NCBI GenBank assembly: GCA_002709235.1
Contig: PAQI01000014.1
Location: 19,720 to 83,719, forward strand
Origin: Hirschia sp.
GTDB lineage: Bacteria; Pseudomonadota; Alphaproteobacteria; Caulobacterales; Hyphomonadaceae
Length of the DNA: 64,000 nt
Reading direction: 5' to 3'
The notes beneath the pieces are model-generated. The model searched no databases. It had not been told where the DNA came from and was given only the letters and a program-made list of their open reading frames with translations. Both the position numbers and the translations under genes were made by a program. Numbering within the stretch: position 1 is the first letter of the stretch; each line of letters starts with the position of its first letter. Positions 8,888-19,451 of this stretch are shown one piece after another.

Positions 8888-8989
8888 TACGCACCGCTCG
8901 CCGACTGTGTTGCCCTTGCCATCAATGGCCGGTCTGATGTCAAATCAGATGTAAGCGTTACCCCCCTTTTCAGCCGAAAGGTCATTTTC

Positions 8990-9478
8990 ATGCGCCCCAT
9001 TCCGCCCCTGGCCTTGGCCTGTCTTGCCCTGCTCGGTGCCTGCGCTGGCAACACCTCGCCCGATGCATCACAATCGCCTGCCAACGGGTTTGACCCGGCG
9101 CTCGCGTCGCAACTTGGCGCGGATGAATATGGCATGCGCTCCTATGTGCTGGTCACGCTGAATACCGGCCCGAATGATGCGACCCTCACCGATGCAGAAG
9201 AACGCGCCACTATTTTCCGCGGGCATTTCGCAAACATGAAGGATCTGGCCGGCAAGGGCCTTCTGGCCGTGTCCGGCCCCTTCATGGACGCCGCCCCCAA
9301 GCGTGGGCTTTACATCTTCAATGTCCCCACCATAGAGGAAGCGCAGGCGCTGGTCCTGACCGACCCGGCCGTCGCCGCCGGAATCTTCGAACCCGAATTC
9401 GACAAGCTATACGCCTCCGCCGCACTGATGCAGGTGAACGAGATCCACGTCAGGGTTCAACAGACAGCGGTGGAGTGA
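8990..9478 (+). CDS. YCII domain lipoprotein
   Basis: A 162-residue protein with a lipoprotein signal ending LLGAC (Cys18). The mature domain is YCII/DGPF-like: YVLVTLNTGPNDATL, then HFANMKDLAGKGLLAVSGPFM, GLYIFNVPTIEEAQALVLTDPAV and a final VNEIHVRV strand. YCII domains are dimeric alpha/beta barrels; the founding example is involved in chloroaromatic breakdown, but most are uncharacterised. Export as a lipoprotein is unusual for the family but the lipobox is clear. Confidence 0.82.
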   Translation: MRPIPPLALACLALLGACAGNTSPDASQSPANGFDPALASQLGADEYGMRSYVLVTLNTGPNDATLTDAEERATIFRGHFANMKDLAGKGLLAVSGPFMDAAPKRGLYIFNVPTIEEAQALVLTDPAVAAGIFEPEFDKLYASAALMQVNEIHVRVQQTAVE

Positions 9479-9635
9479 AGAGTTCGGCCTTGAGAGCGCA
9501 TCTGTGTTGAGCGTCACTTCTGGCCTGACTGCACCATCCTTCGAGACGGCGCAAAACTGTGGTCCGTCAGCGAAGAATTGACAGGTCATACCTGGGGCTG
9601 ATGGCGCAAACAGACGAACATCGTCCATTATCAGA

Positions 9636-10058
9636 TCACATCTGTATTCCGGGCAATTGGCTCGCCTGCTTTACCCAATTTTCGAACACGCCTTCGTCCA
9701 GTGTCTCGCCCTCGTGAATGTGAAAATAGCGCACAGTTTCCTGTTTCGATGTGACGGGCGGCATGGGCGTCAGCAAGGCACCCTGAAAAAAGGCCACTTT
9801 AACATATTTCGCAAGGCAATGGATACCGAGGAACCAACCTTCGCCCGCAACACCATAAAGCGGCGAGTTCCACTTCACAGCCCTTTGCACGTCTGGAACA
9901 GCGCGCGCGATCACAGCGTCCAGACAGCGACCGATGTCGCTTTTCCAACCCGGCATGGCCTCGATATAAGCCTGCACTGGCGCATCGCCCAGCCCTTTCG
10001 AGATCTGGGGATTTCCGCCAGAAAGAAGCACTGGCTTTTTCTCATTCTTGTCGGACAT
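9636..10058 (-). CDS. DUF1801 domain protein
   Basis: A 140-residue product starting at the ATG at 10058 (MSDKNEKKPVLLSGGNPQ). DUF1801 signatures include IEAMPGWKSDIGRCLDAVIARAVPD, the core VKWNSPLYG and WFLGIHCLAKYVKVAFFQGA. The fold is the YdhG-like, CyaY-like alpha/beta sandwich; function is not established. Longer in-frame starts upstream run into the TPP riboswitch region and read as repeat DNA, so 10058 is preferred. Confidence 0.85.
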   Translation of the reverse strand: MSDKNEKKPVLLSGGNPQISKGLGDAPVQAYIEAMPGWKSDIGRCLDAVIARAVPDVQRAVKWNSPLYGVAGEGWFLGIHCLAKYVKVAFFQGALLTPMPPVTSKQETVRYFHIHEGETLDEGVFENWVKQASQLPGIQM

Positions 10059-10216
10059 GACCGTAACCCTTCCGATGCGCCAATGGCGTGAAGCATATGG
10101 CGACAAACGCGTCTCCCCCGACGGTCGGCATGCAACCGCGTCCCCAACGGGTCGGTCCACCGCGAAACGAATGCGACCCCTTGCCCTGCACGCATAAACC
10201 GTTATCCTGCATACCA

Positions 10217-10446
10217 TCCGAGGGGCGCGCATGGAAGCGCTGAGATCGGGCTGAAGGTTTTGTGAACCGCCATCCTTCGAGACGCCGCTATCGCGGCTCC
10301 TCAGGATGAGGATGGAGGTTGAAAACCGAGGCCTCATGCTGAGGAGGGCGAAAGCCCGTCTCGAAGCACGAGGCCGTACCGCCTGAGCACCCTTTGAACC
10401 TGATCCGGGAAGCGGGCATGTCGCCCTCGGCCGGCGTAGGAACGGA
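10217..10446 (+). ncRNA. TPP riboswitch with expanded P3a arm
   Basis: Conserved THI-box blocks in order: P1 strand TCCG (10217-10220), GGGGCGC (10222-10228), CTGAGA (10240-10245), ACCCTTTGAACCTGATCCGG (10389-10408), then CCGGCGTAGG (10431-10440) and the P1 partner CGGA (10443-10446). These are the signature sequences of the thiamine pyrophosphate aptamer. Between CTGAGA and ACCC, where most members have a short optional hairpin, there are about 143 nt containing two inverted copies of a genomic palindromic repeat. The P1 3' strand overlaps the ribosome-binding site GGAGGA (10444-10449) of the next gene, implying translational control. The downstream operon includes thiC, which fits. Confidence 0.9.
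10271..10368. repeat. Two opposed REP-like palindromes in the riboswitch P3a arm
   Basis: Copy 1 (about 10271-10315) reads CATCCTTCGAGACGCCGC and continues through GCGGCTCCTCAGGATG. Copy 2 (about 10335-10368) reads CTGAGGAGGGCGAAAGCCCG followed by TCTCGAAG in the opposite orientation. Both match the repeat seen intact at 40511-40549, 40829-40867 and 41383-41421. Flanking segments GGTTTT (10256-10261) and AAAACC (10322-10327) pair around copy 1. The insert therefore can fold back as one long branched arm without disrupting the aptamer core. Confidence 0.75.
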
Positions 10447-10456
10447 GGACTCTAGC

Positions 10457-13095
<2,639 letters not shown>

Positions 13096-13469
13096 CCCCA
13101 CACCTGTCATCCCGGAAGCGCCCGGCGCTATCCGGGAGCCACGGTCCCTGCCGGCATGCCCTCATGTGGAGTAGATCCCGGATCAAGTCCGGGATGACAG
13201 GCGCAGGCAGTTCCCCACCACCCGAAGACTCCAGTGAAAACTGGAGTCCACACAACCGATGGACGCAACGGGACAATTGAAAATTCAGCGCTCCGTCTTC
13301 CCAGCGAAAGCTGGGACCCAGACAAGACAAACAGTCGGGCGTCGCCCGACATCATTTCTTCGCTCGATCCCAAGTCAGGCTTGGGACGACGGTGGAGGCG
13401 GTTCAAACAGAACGTCTAACTCAGTGTCATGGAAATTAGTAGACGTCGCAGAGCGAATTGAGGCATTTG
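13096..13469. repeat. Intergenic region made of short inverted repeats
   Basis: The 374-bp stretch after thiC contains no plausible gene. It holds several REP-like units: GTCATCCCGGA at 13105-13115 facing TCCGGGATGAC at 13189-13199, ACTCCAGTG facing CACTGGAGT-like bases (about 13228-13251), CCCAGCGAAAGCTGGG (13300-13315), and TCCCAAGTCAGGCTTGGGA near 13368-13386. The first can act as a strong hairpin after thiC. Confidence 0.75.
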
Positions 13470-15155
13470 TTACGCAGATTTTCCGCTCTCTTTTAAAGAA
13501 AAATCGCTCAAATCTTTTATTATTTTTCTTGCATCAGTAAGTTCACTGTCTGATGATAAGTCCTTGCACAGCACCCTCGAAAGCCATTTTGCTTTATTTG
13601 ATCGAGGAATACTCTTGCAAAACGATTCCAATTCACCGTGCTCAAGAATGAATAACCCCCTTTCGCGAGCGTAGCTAATAATATTTATAACAGCTTCGTG
13701 CGCCTCTCCAGAAAAATAGTTTATCCCGATTTCTTTGATTTGGGACCATGACGAAGTTTTCTTCACCAGTTCGCTTACCCTGGTACGTACTTCATTCGGA
13801 ACTGCACTATTTCCAGAGCACCCACTCAAAATTCTTGCAATCTCTGAACTAAAGTAATCTGCAGTAATTTCAGACTTTTTGTTGTCGATGAAGATTTGCA
13901 TTTTTTGAAATGCTTCCGAGACGTCGTCAATTTTTCCGCCGAACGAAGAGATCAATGATTTGAACTCGCCCCTGTCTGAGAGACAATCGATGTCAACAAC
14001 AGCCGCTGCTGAAACGCCAAGCGCATTCAGGCTATTTTTGATGATAGGTATTCGGTGCTTCCCGCCACAGTGATAAAAATCGCCCAGAAACCTAAAGTCG
14101 AAGTCCAGTTCGTTCCGCATGCTGGACAAGAAGCGAACGTCGTTATCGCCCTCGCAAAGCACCGATGTATGTGAGAAAAGCGCCCCCATCACACCAGACG
14201 AACTAATGTTGGCATCTCCCCAGAGCTGCTTCACTTGCTCTGAAGCCAAGTGAGTAATATCAGTCGCCGTGGCGTGACGCTTCAAACGCAACAGCACCAC
14301 CCTCTCCATGGAGTACTCCAATAGAGAGCGAAGGAATGTTTCATTGTGCGTAGCGATAAAAAATTGGGTGGAAGGTGCCGTCTCTCTGGCAATGAGTCTA
14401 GCCAACTCACGCAATTGGGGAGGATGCAAAAAAAGCTCAGGTTCGTCGATCAAGATTATGTCGCGCTCTCCAGTTTTTATCTCAAGAAGCATGCGCGCAA
14501 AGCTTCTCATTCCGTCACCTTGCGAAAACACATCTTCCATTGAATCTAGCGTTTCTCGGGTTTTCTGAGAAAAATAGTTTGCATTCTTTGGAAGCTTACT
14601 ACGGTCTCCGATACGAAATTTGCTACTTTCGCTCAGACGATCTAAAACCAAATCAACCCCGAATGCTCTTTTAAATATTTCACTAATAGAAAATTCAGAA
14701 GAATTATCATAAAATAATGTCGAGACCGCGCCTTTTAGGCCGTCCCTGTACTCAGCCCCACCCAATCTATTCTCTGCCGTTAAGCGCAATGATCTGCGGC
14801 TAATAACCTGCTCGTGAAAATTCCCCTTTTCAAATCGACCAATAATTGTTGAAATCTTCAACCCATTGGCATATCCACCAAAGTCAACCTTTTCTTCTTC
14901 TTCGAGGTATTTGAATTTTTCCTTTACATATTTTATGTAATCATCGCAGGATCCATCTATTTTCAAATCTGCCGATTTCAGTATAGCGCCCTTGAGAGAA
15001 TGTGTCCGGTGCACGCTGTCGATGTGTCGGTTGATATCCGTCAAAAATGTACTTTTGCCGACATTGTTCGCGCCCGTCACGACAACGATCGAGTTGCGAT
15101 CTAGCTCAAGTGCTTGACCGCCATTTGTTTCAAACGCTCCAAAGTAAAATTGCAT
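13470..15155 (-). CDS. OLD-like AAA ATPase with Toprim domain
   Basis: A 561-residue protein. The N-terminal SMC/ABC-type ATPase has Walker A GANNVGKST (28-36), and later Walker B with signature-like sequence IILIDEPELFLHPPQLREL followed by FIATHNETFLRS (switch His). A C-terminal Toprim domain follows: VLCEGDNDVRFL supplies the Glu and AAVVDIDCLSDRG the DxD metal ligands. This order is that of OLD-family ATP-dependent nucleases, many of which act in anti-phage defence. The gene is strikingly AT-rich against its surroundings and is flanked by repeat DNA, which indicates horizontal acquisition. No UvrD-like GajB partner lies next to it. Confidence 0.85.
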   Translation of the reverse strand: MQFYFGAFETNGGQALELDRNSIVVVTGANNVGKSTFLTDINRHIDSVHRTHSLKGAILKSADLKIDGSCDDYIKYVKEKFKYLEEEEKVDFGGYANGLKISTIIGRFEKGNFHEQVISRRSLRLTAENRLGGAEYRDGLKGAVSTLFYDNSSEFSISEIFKRAFGVDLVLDRLSESSKFRIGDRSKLPKNANYFSQKTRETLDSMEDVFSQGDGMRSFARMLLEIKTGERDIILIDEPELFLHPPQLRELARLIARETAPSTQFFIATHNETFLRSLLEYSMERVVLLRLKRHATATDITHLASEQVKQLWGDANISSSGVMGALFSHTSVLCEGDNDVRFLSSMRNELDFDFRFLGDFYHCGGKHRIPIIKNSLNALGVSAAAVVDIDCLSDRGEFKSLISSFGGKIDDVSEAFQKMQIFIDNKKSEITADYFSSEIARILSGCSGNSAVPNEVRTRVSELVKKTSSWSQIKEIGINYFSGEAHEAVINIISYARERGLFILEHGELESFCKSIPRSNKAKWLSRVLCKDLSSDSELTDARKIIKDLSDFSLKESGKSA

Positions 15156-15227
15156 TATTATCCCCGAATCAAAACTTAACCTCCCTTATAGTATGCACGC
15201 CTTACTGCAAAAACTTTAGCGCCGTAG

Positions 15228-15303
15228 CACAGTTTGAAGCCCAGGGCTGATACCCGCCGTGGCTCCACATGGCGGGTATCGCTTCTGCTCAACCCGCCCT
15301 ACA
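15228..15303. repeat. Dispersed repeat A, copy 1
   Basis: Contains GGCTGATACCCGCC and GGCGGGTATCGCTTC followed by CTCAACCCGCCCTAC, the same unit as at 37149-37239, 40661-40750 and 41034-41120. The two CCCGCC/GGCGGG arms can form a hairpin. Confidence 0.8.
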
Positions 15304-15306
15304 ATC

Positions 15307-15425
15307 CCATCAATCGCCATCCACAACAGTGCCCCACCTCCGATCAACACGCTCAGTACGCGGAACAGATTCCACACCAGCCTTTGGTTGCCGGTAAAAT
15401 CCGGACCAAGCGAGACCGCGCAGGG
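15307..15425 (-). pseudogene. Remnant of the PH-like membrane protein family C terminus
   Basis: Reading on the minus strand gives VSLGPDFTGNQRLVWNLF followed by SVLIGGGALLWMA. This closely matches the C-terminal membrane part of the protein encoded at 17443-18048 (VSLGPDFTSEQRLVWNLF, SVLLGGGLLIWMA). The DNA also matches over about 110 bp. The rest of the gene is absent and the fragment is joined directly to repeat A and other repeats, so it is a broken copy. Confidence 0.75.
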
Positions 15426-15466
15426 TGCATTGAACACCCGTGAAATGCACCATCTCTCCACCACCC

Positions 15467-15665
15467 CACCCGTCATCCTCGATGAGCGGGAGCTCATCTG
15501 AGGATCCAGCTCCCGCGCGCCCCGGCATTGCGCCTGTTTCGTCTTCCATGAATGGATCCTCGGACGCTGCGCGTCGAGGATGACACCGCCCCGCTTTCCC
15601 GGCGAAAGCCGGGATCAAGACAAGACAGAAAAGCCGGGCTCAGCCCGCCTTTGTTTCTTCGCTGG
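15467..15665. repeat. Cluster of short inverted repeats
   Basis: Contains GTCATCCTCGATGAGCGGGA, GGATCCTCGGACGCTGCGCG followed by TCGAGGATGAC (the two GTCATCC/GGATGAC ends face each other across about 110 bp), CCCGGCGAAAGCCGGG (15599-15614) and AAGCCGGGCTCAGCCCGCCTTTG (hairpin near 15631-15652). No gene is visible here. Confidence 0.65.
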
Positions 15666-15763
15666 GATTCTTCGCTGGATGCCGGATCAGGTCTGAAAAC
15701 GGGGACCGGAACATGCCGACATGCTTGCCCCTTGGCGCCGGGAGGTCTACACCCGCCAGCATC

Positions 15764-15997
15764 ATGACAGACATCTCCCCCGATACACCCCGCCCGGAAG
15801 ATCGCATAGACGCGCTGGAAATGCGTATCGCCCATCAGGACCAGACCATCGAGGATTTGAACGCTGCCGTGACGGCGCAGTGGAAGCTGATCGACCGGCT
15901 GGAGCGGCAGGTCGCGCTGCTGCGCGAGCAGGCGGAGGCGGCCGCCTCATCGACAGGTGCCGCGCCCCCTGCGGACAAGCCCCCGCCGCATTACTAG
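15764..15997 (+). CDS. slyX: SlyX family protein
   Basis: A 77-residue coiled-coil protein. After a short Pro-rich leader it has the SlyX pattern RIDALEMRIAHQDQTIEDLN followed by AAVTAQWKLIDRLERQVALLREQ, ending in the typical C-terminal PPHY. SlyX proteins are small cytoplasmic coiled coils found widely in proteobacteria, with no settled function. The ATG at 15764 gives the family length; an upstream ATG would add translation of repeat DNA. Confidence 0.88.
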   Translation: MTDISPDTPRPEDRIDALEMRIAHQDQTIEDLNAAVTAQWKLIDRLERQVALLREQAEAAASSTGAAPPADKPPPHY

Positions 15998-16160
15998 CCG
16001 CGCTATTGGCATGACGCGCTTGCCATGATCAGGGCATCCGCCCGCCACCCGCCTCCCGGCATCGACAGATGTGATCACCCCGCCTGATTGCACCCGCACG
16101 TCATCCGTGTCTCAATGCGCGGAAGGGACATTATGTCCCGTGATTTTCGGGAGGGACGAC

Positions 16161-16784
16161 ATGAAAAGAATGCTGATAGCCGGGTTCACATCCGCAATGA
16201 TCCTGACAGCTTCCTGCGTGGAGGAAGTGCGGGCCGAGCCGGAGACACCGCCGGTCGCCGATGCCATACAGGCCGCACCTGCGCCAACATCTACGCCTGA
16301 ACCAATGCCTGCAACAGAGCCCGCGACAGTGCCTGCGCCCGCCCAACAGGCAGACCGCACATTCGCCGTGGTCGATCTGGAGCTGTTTCAGTCCAAGATG
16401 CCTCTCATGCAGCAGAAACTGAAGCTCTTCAATGATCGTCAGGATGAGCTGACGAACCAGATCATGGCCAAGCAGGACGAGGTGGATGAGCTGCACTTGA
16501 ATCTGAGGCATGGAAGGATTGTCTGGAGCGAAGACCAGACCGCCAGCAAGACAGCGGAACTGTCCACCCAACAAATGCAATTGGAGCGCATGAGACAGGA
16601 CACACAATATGAGTTGTTGACCCTGCAAAATTCGATCGAGAACGAAATCAGGCTGGACGCACTCAAATCCATAGAGGCCTTCCGCGCTGCACAGGGTTAC
16701 GGTGCGATCTTCACAACCCAAGCCATGCTGAGCTATGACCCCGCGCTGGACGTCACGGACCAGATCATCGCAACGCTGGAATAA
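16161..16784 (+). CDS. OmpH/Skp-like periplasmic coiled-coil lipoprotein
   Basis: A 207-residue product from the ATG at 16161, preceded by GGGAGGGACGAC. The N terminus is a signal (MKRMLIAGFTSAMILTASC) that may be lipoprotein-type with Cys19. A Pro/Ala/Thr linker runs to about residue 65. The body begins FAVVDLELFQSKMPLMQQKLK and is helical with heptad-like repeats (QDELTNQIMAKQDEVDELHL), ending AIFTTQAMLSYDPALDVTDQII, which is the OmpH/Skp layout. Skp-like proteins chaperone outer-membrane proteins. The long linker is unlike standard Skp, so it may be a paralogue. Confidence 0.72.
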   Translation: MKRMLIAGFTSAMILTASCVEEVRAEPETPPVADAIQAAPAPTSTPEPMPATEPATVPAPAQQADRTFAVVDLELFQSKMPLMQQKLKLFNDRQDELTNQIMAKQDEVDELHLNLRHGRIVWSEDQTASKTAELSTQQMQLERMRQDTQYELLTLQNSIENEIRLDALKSIEAFRAAQGYGAIFTTQAMLSYDPALDVTDQIIATLE

Positions 16785-16866
16785 GGCCAGACACGCGCCT
16801 CACCGTCATCCTTCACGCCGCGTGCCTGAGGCTCCATCTTCGGCATGCGCGGCAACACCCGCCCAG

Positions 16867-16894
16867 AAAAAAGCCGGACCATTTCTGATCCGGC
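16867..16894 (-). terminator. Terminator after the DUF4168-like gene
   Basis: On the minus strand, GCCGGATC-AGAAATG-GTCCGGC is followed by a run of six T. Stem bases are at 16873-16878 and 16889-16894. It lies 26 nt past the stop codon at 16920 and fits a Rho-independent terminator. Confidence 0.8.
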
Positions 16895-16919
16895 CTTTCG
16901 ATCTGTCCTGCGAAAGCCT

Positions 16920-17318
16920 CTATGAGTTTTCCTCGTCGAGTTCGGCTTTCAGCTTGGACAATGTCTGCGGGTCGTTCTGTGCCAGATGTGCGATTTCGGC
17001 ATAGCGCATCTGCGTCAGGCCCTCTTCTTCTATCGCGGCCACGATATCTTCCTTGGCTTCGCCCTGAATGGTGTCAGCCTCTTCCTGGCTGGCCGCTTCG
17101 GAAAGGTCGAGCTGCATCTGCATGAAGCGTTCATTGACCTTCAGATTTGCCGCGACAAACTGCGATGCCTCGGCATCGTTCACGGGTGCAATCTCGATTG
17201 CAGGCGCGGCCTTGGCTGCCGGCACAGTGGCTTCCTGAGCGATGACGGCTCCACCGCTCATCAACGCAATTGCCGCCGATGCCAACATTGCGCGTCCACA
17301 GAATTTCTTCAAAATCAT
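16920..17318 (-). CDS. DUF4168-like exported protein
   Basis: A 132-residue protein with a signal peptide (MILKKFCGRAMLASAAIALM to about residue 28, ending VIAQ). The mature part resembles DUF4168: FVAANLKVNERFMQMQLDL, a central acidic helix, then EGLTQMRYAEIAHLAQNDPQTLSKLKAEL. Function of the family is unknown. The start at 17318 is preferred over an ATG ten codons upstream because the signal peptide then begins at Met1. A good terminator follows. Confidence 0.78.
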   Translation of the reverse strand: MILKKFCGRAMLASAAIALMSGGAVIAQEATVPAAKAAPAIEIAPVNDAEASQFVAANLKVNERFMQMQLDLSEAASQEEADTIQGEAKEDIVAAIEEEGLTQMRYAEIAHLAQNDPQTLSKLKAELDEENS

Positions 17319-17442
17319 GATGGGCTCCTTGAGTGCTCTACGTCCCATCAGAATGCATGGAACACTTGCTGAAACACCTCAGTCGCTCAAGCGATCCGCG
17401 CATGATGCATTTGTAATCCGGATCACGCCCGAACAGTCCCCA

Positions 17443-18048
17443 TCATCCGCGCGGATAATGCATGGCCTCGCCCACCGGCCGCAGGATCGGTGCCCTGCGC
17501 GCCATCCAGATGAGAAGCCCGCCGCCCAGCAACACGCTCGGCGTCAGGAACAGGTTCCACACCAGCCTTTGCTCGCTCGTAAAATCCGGGCCCAGAGATA
17601 CAGCCGCCAACGCGCCTGCCCCCACGACCATCGCCACGCCAAGCGCCATCAACACCGTGCGAAACCCCGCACTCTCGCTGACATCGACCTTCATCTTCGG
17701 GCGACAGGCATGGACCGCCCGCAGGATCGCAGCCGCCGCGCGCTCGAACTCGGCCTGCGTATCTGTGCTGGAGGATGTCGACAGCCGCATCCGCCCGCCT
17801 GCCCTGGCGCTATGTGCGGTCAATGCCAGTGACCGAATGGTGAAGCTGTTGGCGTAGGATGCACCCGATTCAAACGTGGCAAATTCCACCCGCTCAAGAT
17901 CGCTGTAAGCGATGCGCTGATCGGCCCGAAAGCGATTATGCTGCGTGACGCCCTGCGCATCGACCGTATAGCGCATGCGCGGCATGATCGACGAACTCTT
18001 GAAGCTGAAACTGCGTGGCTTGCTGCGTGTCTTTGGTCTTCTCGACAT
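17443..18048 (-). CDS. PH-like domain membrane protein, paralogue 1
   Basis: A 201-residue protein. The N-terminal half is beta-rich (MRYTVDAQGVTQHNRFRADQ, then RIAYSDLERVEFATFES) and looks like a bacterial PH-type domain in which a short ERVEF segment is conserved. The C-terminal half has two hydrophobic helices (VLMALGVAMVVGAGALAAVSL and TPSVLLGGGLLIWMARRA). The same architecture occurs at 20685-21338 and 22835-23464, and a fragment of this protein's C terminus is present at 15307-15425. Function unknown. Confidence 0.7.
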   Translation of the reverse strand: MSRRPKTRSKPRSFSFKSSSIMPRMRYTVDAQGVTQHNRFRADQRIAYSDLERVEFATFESGASYANSFTIRSLALTAHSARAGGRMRLSTSSSTDTQAEFERAAAAILRAVHACRPKMKVDVSESAGFRTVLMALGVAMVVGAGALAAVSLGPDFTSEQRLVWNLFLTPSVLLGGGLLIWMARRAPILRPVGEAMHYPRG

Positions 18049-18161
18049 GGTGACGATATCCTTGCCCGTACTGATACAGGCAAGTTATCGCGTTTGCGGC
18101 CCCCAGGCTGTGAGGCCGCTCACAGCAGCATTCATCACATGCGCAGCTTGCAGCCGCGCCG

Positions 18162-18305
18162 TCAGCTGCCATTGCGCATGTTTTCCAGGCCCTTGACCGT
18201 TCCGGTCTTCAAGGAGGGCTTGGATGCGTTGTTTGTTTTCTTGGTGTTGTGCTCCGCTTTCGGCTTGCGCGTTTCGCGGTTGGTCTTTTTCTGGCCCTTG
18301 GCCAT
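18162..18305 (-). CDS. Small basic alphaproteobacterial protein
   Basis: A 47-residue protein beginning MAKGQKKTNRETRKPKAEHN and very rich in Lys, Asn and Thr. Similar short MAKGQ-start, RKPK-containing proteins are widespread in Alphaproteobacteria, with no assigned function. The strong positive charge suggests nucleic-acid or ribosome association, but that is inference. The start codon at 18305 is chosen because the family begins at this Met. Confidence 0.7.
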   Translation of the reverse strand: MAKGQKKTNRETRKPKAEHNTKKTNNASKPSLKTGTVKGLENMRNGS

Positions 18306-18794
18306 GGATGTATCCTCACGGGAGAGCCTAGCGCCCTCCACCCGAGACAGGCGCAAGGCCCATGTCGGACCTCGTTTCTACCACGTTCATTCAGCGCTGT
18401 ATCGGATTGTTTGCGCCCGCCTTATGAAGAATGCATCTGGCGCCGAAAGTCATCCAGCGCCCCGCCCCGGGGTCCATCCTCTCCAGGCCGGTTCAATGTC
18501 TCTTGATCGCTACAATCAGATCGCGCCTTGCTTTCTCCACAATCCTCGGTTACCACTGCCGCATCGATTTAAGCCGACGACTTGGCTGCACAGCGTCTCA
18601 TCTAGCGCCCTTGCTGACGACATCTTCTAAAATTCGACACTCGATCGACGACTCTTGGACTCGACCATCCCGCAGGCCTTCCTGTTCCGATTTTCGGAAC
18701 CGGGTAAGCAAGCGGGCCTGACCAAACCGGGAGCCGTTAACTATAAAACGGGGCCAGATCTTACCGGCCCCACACAGTCCAAGGACGACACGAT
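18306..18794 (+). promoter_or_regulatory. Intergenic region and leader upstream of cspA
   Basis: This 489-bp stretch has no convincing gene. Near its right end a candidate promoter reads CTGACC (18718-18723), 18 bp, TATAAA (18742-18747). This gives a short leader ending in the ribosome-binding site AAGGA before the cspA ATG. The leader includes CCGGGAG and GGGGCCAGATCTTACCGGCCCC, a possible hairpin at about 18750-18771. The part from 18306 to 18700 shows nothing recognisable. Confidence 0.45.
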
Positions 18795-19007
18795 ATGACA
18801 ATCGGCACTGTAAAATGGTTCAACTCCACCAAAGGTTTTGGATTCATTGAGCCAGACAACGGCAAAAACGATGTGTTCGTACACATCTCCGCAGTCGAAC
18901 AATCCGACCTGCGTGGCCTGAACGAAGGCGACAAGATCGAATTCGACGAAACCGCAGACAAGCGTTCCGGCAAGATGTCCGCAACCAATCTGCGCGCCGT
19001 AGACTAA
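18795..19007 (+). CDS. cspA: Cold shock domain protein
   Basis: A 70-residue single cold-shock domain: [20 protein letters not shown] followed by [20 protein letters not shown]. The two RNA-binding motifs KGFGFI (RNP1) and VFVHIS (RNP2) are intact. CspA-type proteins bind single-stranded RNA and DNA and unwind mRNA structure. Monocistronic, with its own leader and terminator. Confidence 0.97.
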   Translation: MTIGTVKWFNSTKGFGFIEPDNGKNDVFVHISAVEQSDLRGLNEGDKIEFDETADKRSGKMSATNLRAVD

Positions 19008-19016
19008 GATATTCCG

Positions 19017-19053
19017 CCGCGCGCCCTATCGATGGGCGCGCGGTATTTTATTT
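19017..19053 (+). terminator. Terminator of cspA
   Basis: Perfect 10-bp stem CCGCGCGCCC (19017-19026) and GGGCGCGCGG (19034-19043) with a 7-nt loop, followed by TATTTTATTT. It lies 10 nt after the cspA stop codon. Confidence 0.88.
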
Positions 19054-19451
19054 CCGGTTCGCCCCTGTTCCTCAGGGCTGCGTGAGCCACTTCTCTGCCG
19101 ACACCCCCAAAAACCTGCATTCCAGCACCGCTATTCCGCTTGCGCACTCGCTTTGCTTCAAGCGCCATAGGTGGCGTTCTGCGCCATCTCCGGTAGGCTA
19201 CGGCACCCCATTGCAATCTTGAGTTTCAGCAGCGCGTCGCACAGCGAAAAAGCGCCCAAATCGCGTGCTGGAACGGCCTGATTCTGTGCATATGGAGGGC
19301 TGCGACAATGTCTGGTCTTAACCATCTGTCCACGGTCTTGACGACGCCCCCTCCGCACCGCCTGCTCTGACGTGTCGACCAGAACCGACCAACCAACCGG
19401 AACGGGCCATCCAGAACGTGACCCATCCAGAACGCGACAGAGGGACACCAC
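19054..19451. other. Intergenic stretch with no recognised feature
   Basis: About 400 bp between the cspA terminator and the aminotransferase-like gene. Neither strand gives a convincing gene. Near the right end GGAACGGGCCATCCAGAACG and a near-copy of CCATCCAGAACG occur 16 bp apart (around 19407-19436). The promoter of the downstream gene should lie here but I cannot place it. Confidence 0.4.

Noticed and set aside
13470..15155. Gabija defence system
   Set aside because: The OLD-like gene resembles GajA in layout, but no GajB helicase is adjacent. The UvrD-like gene at 33636 is 18 kb away and of housekeeping type.
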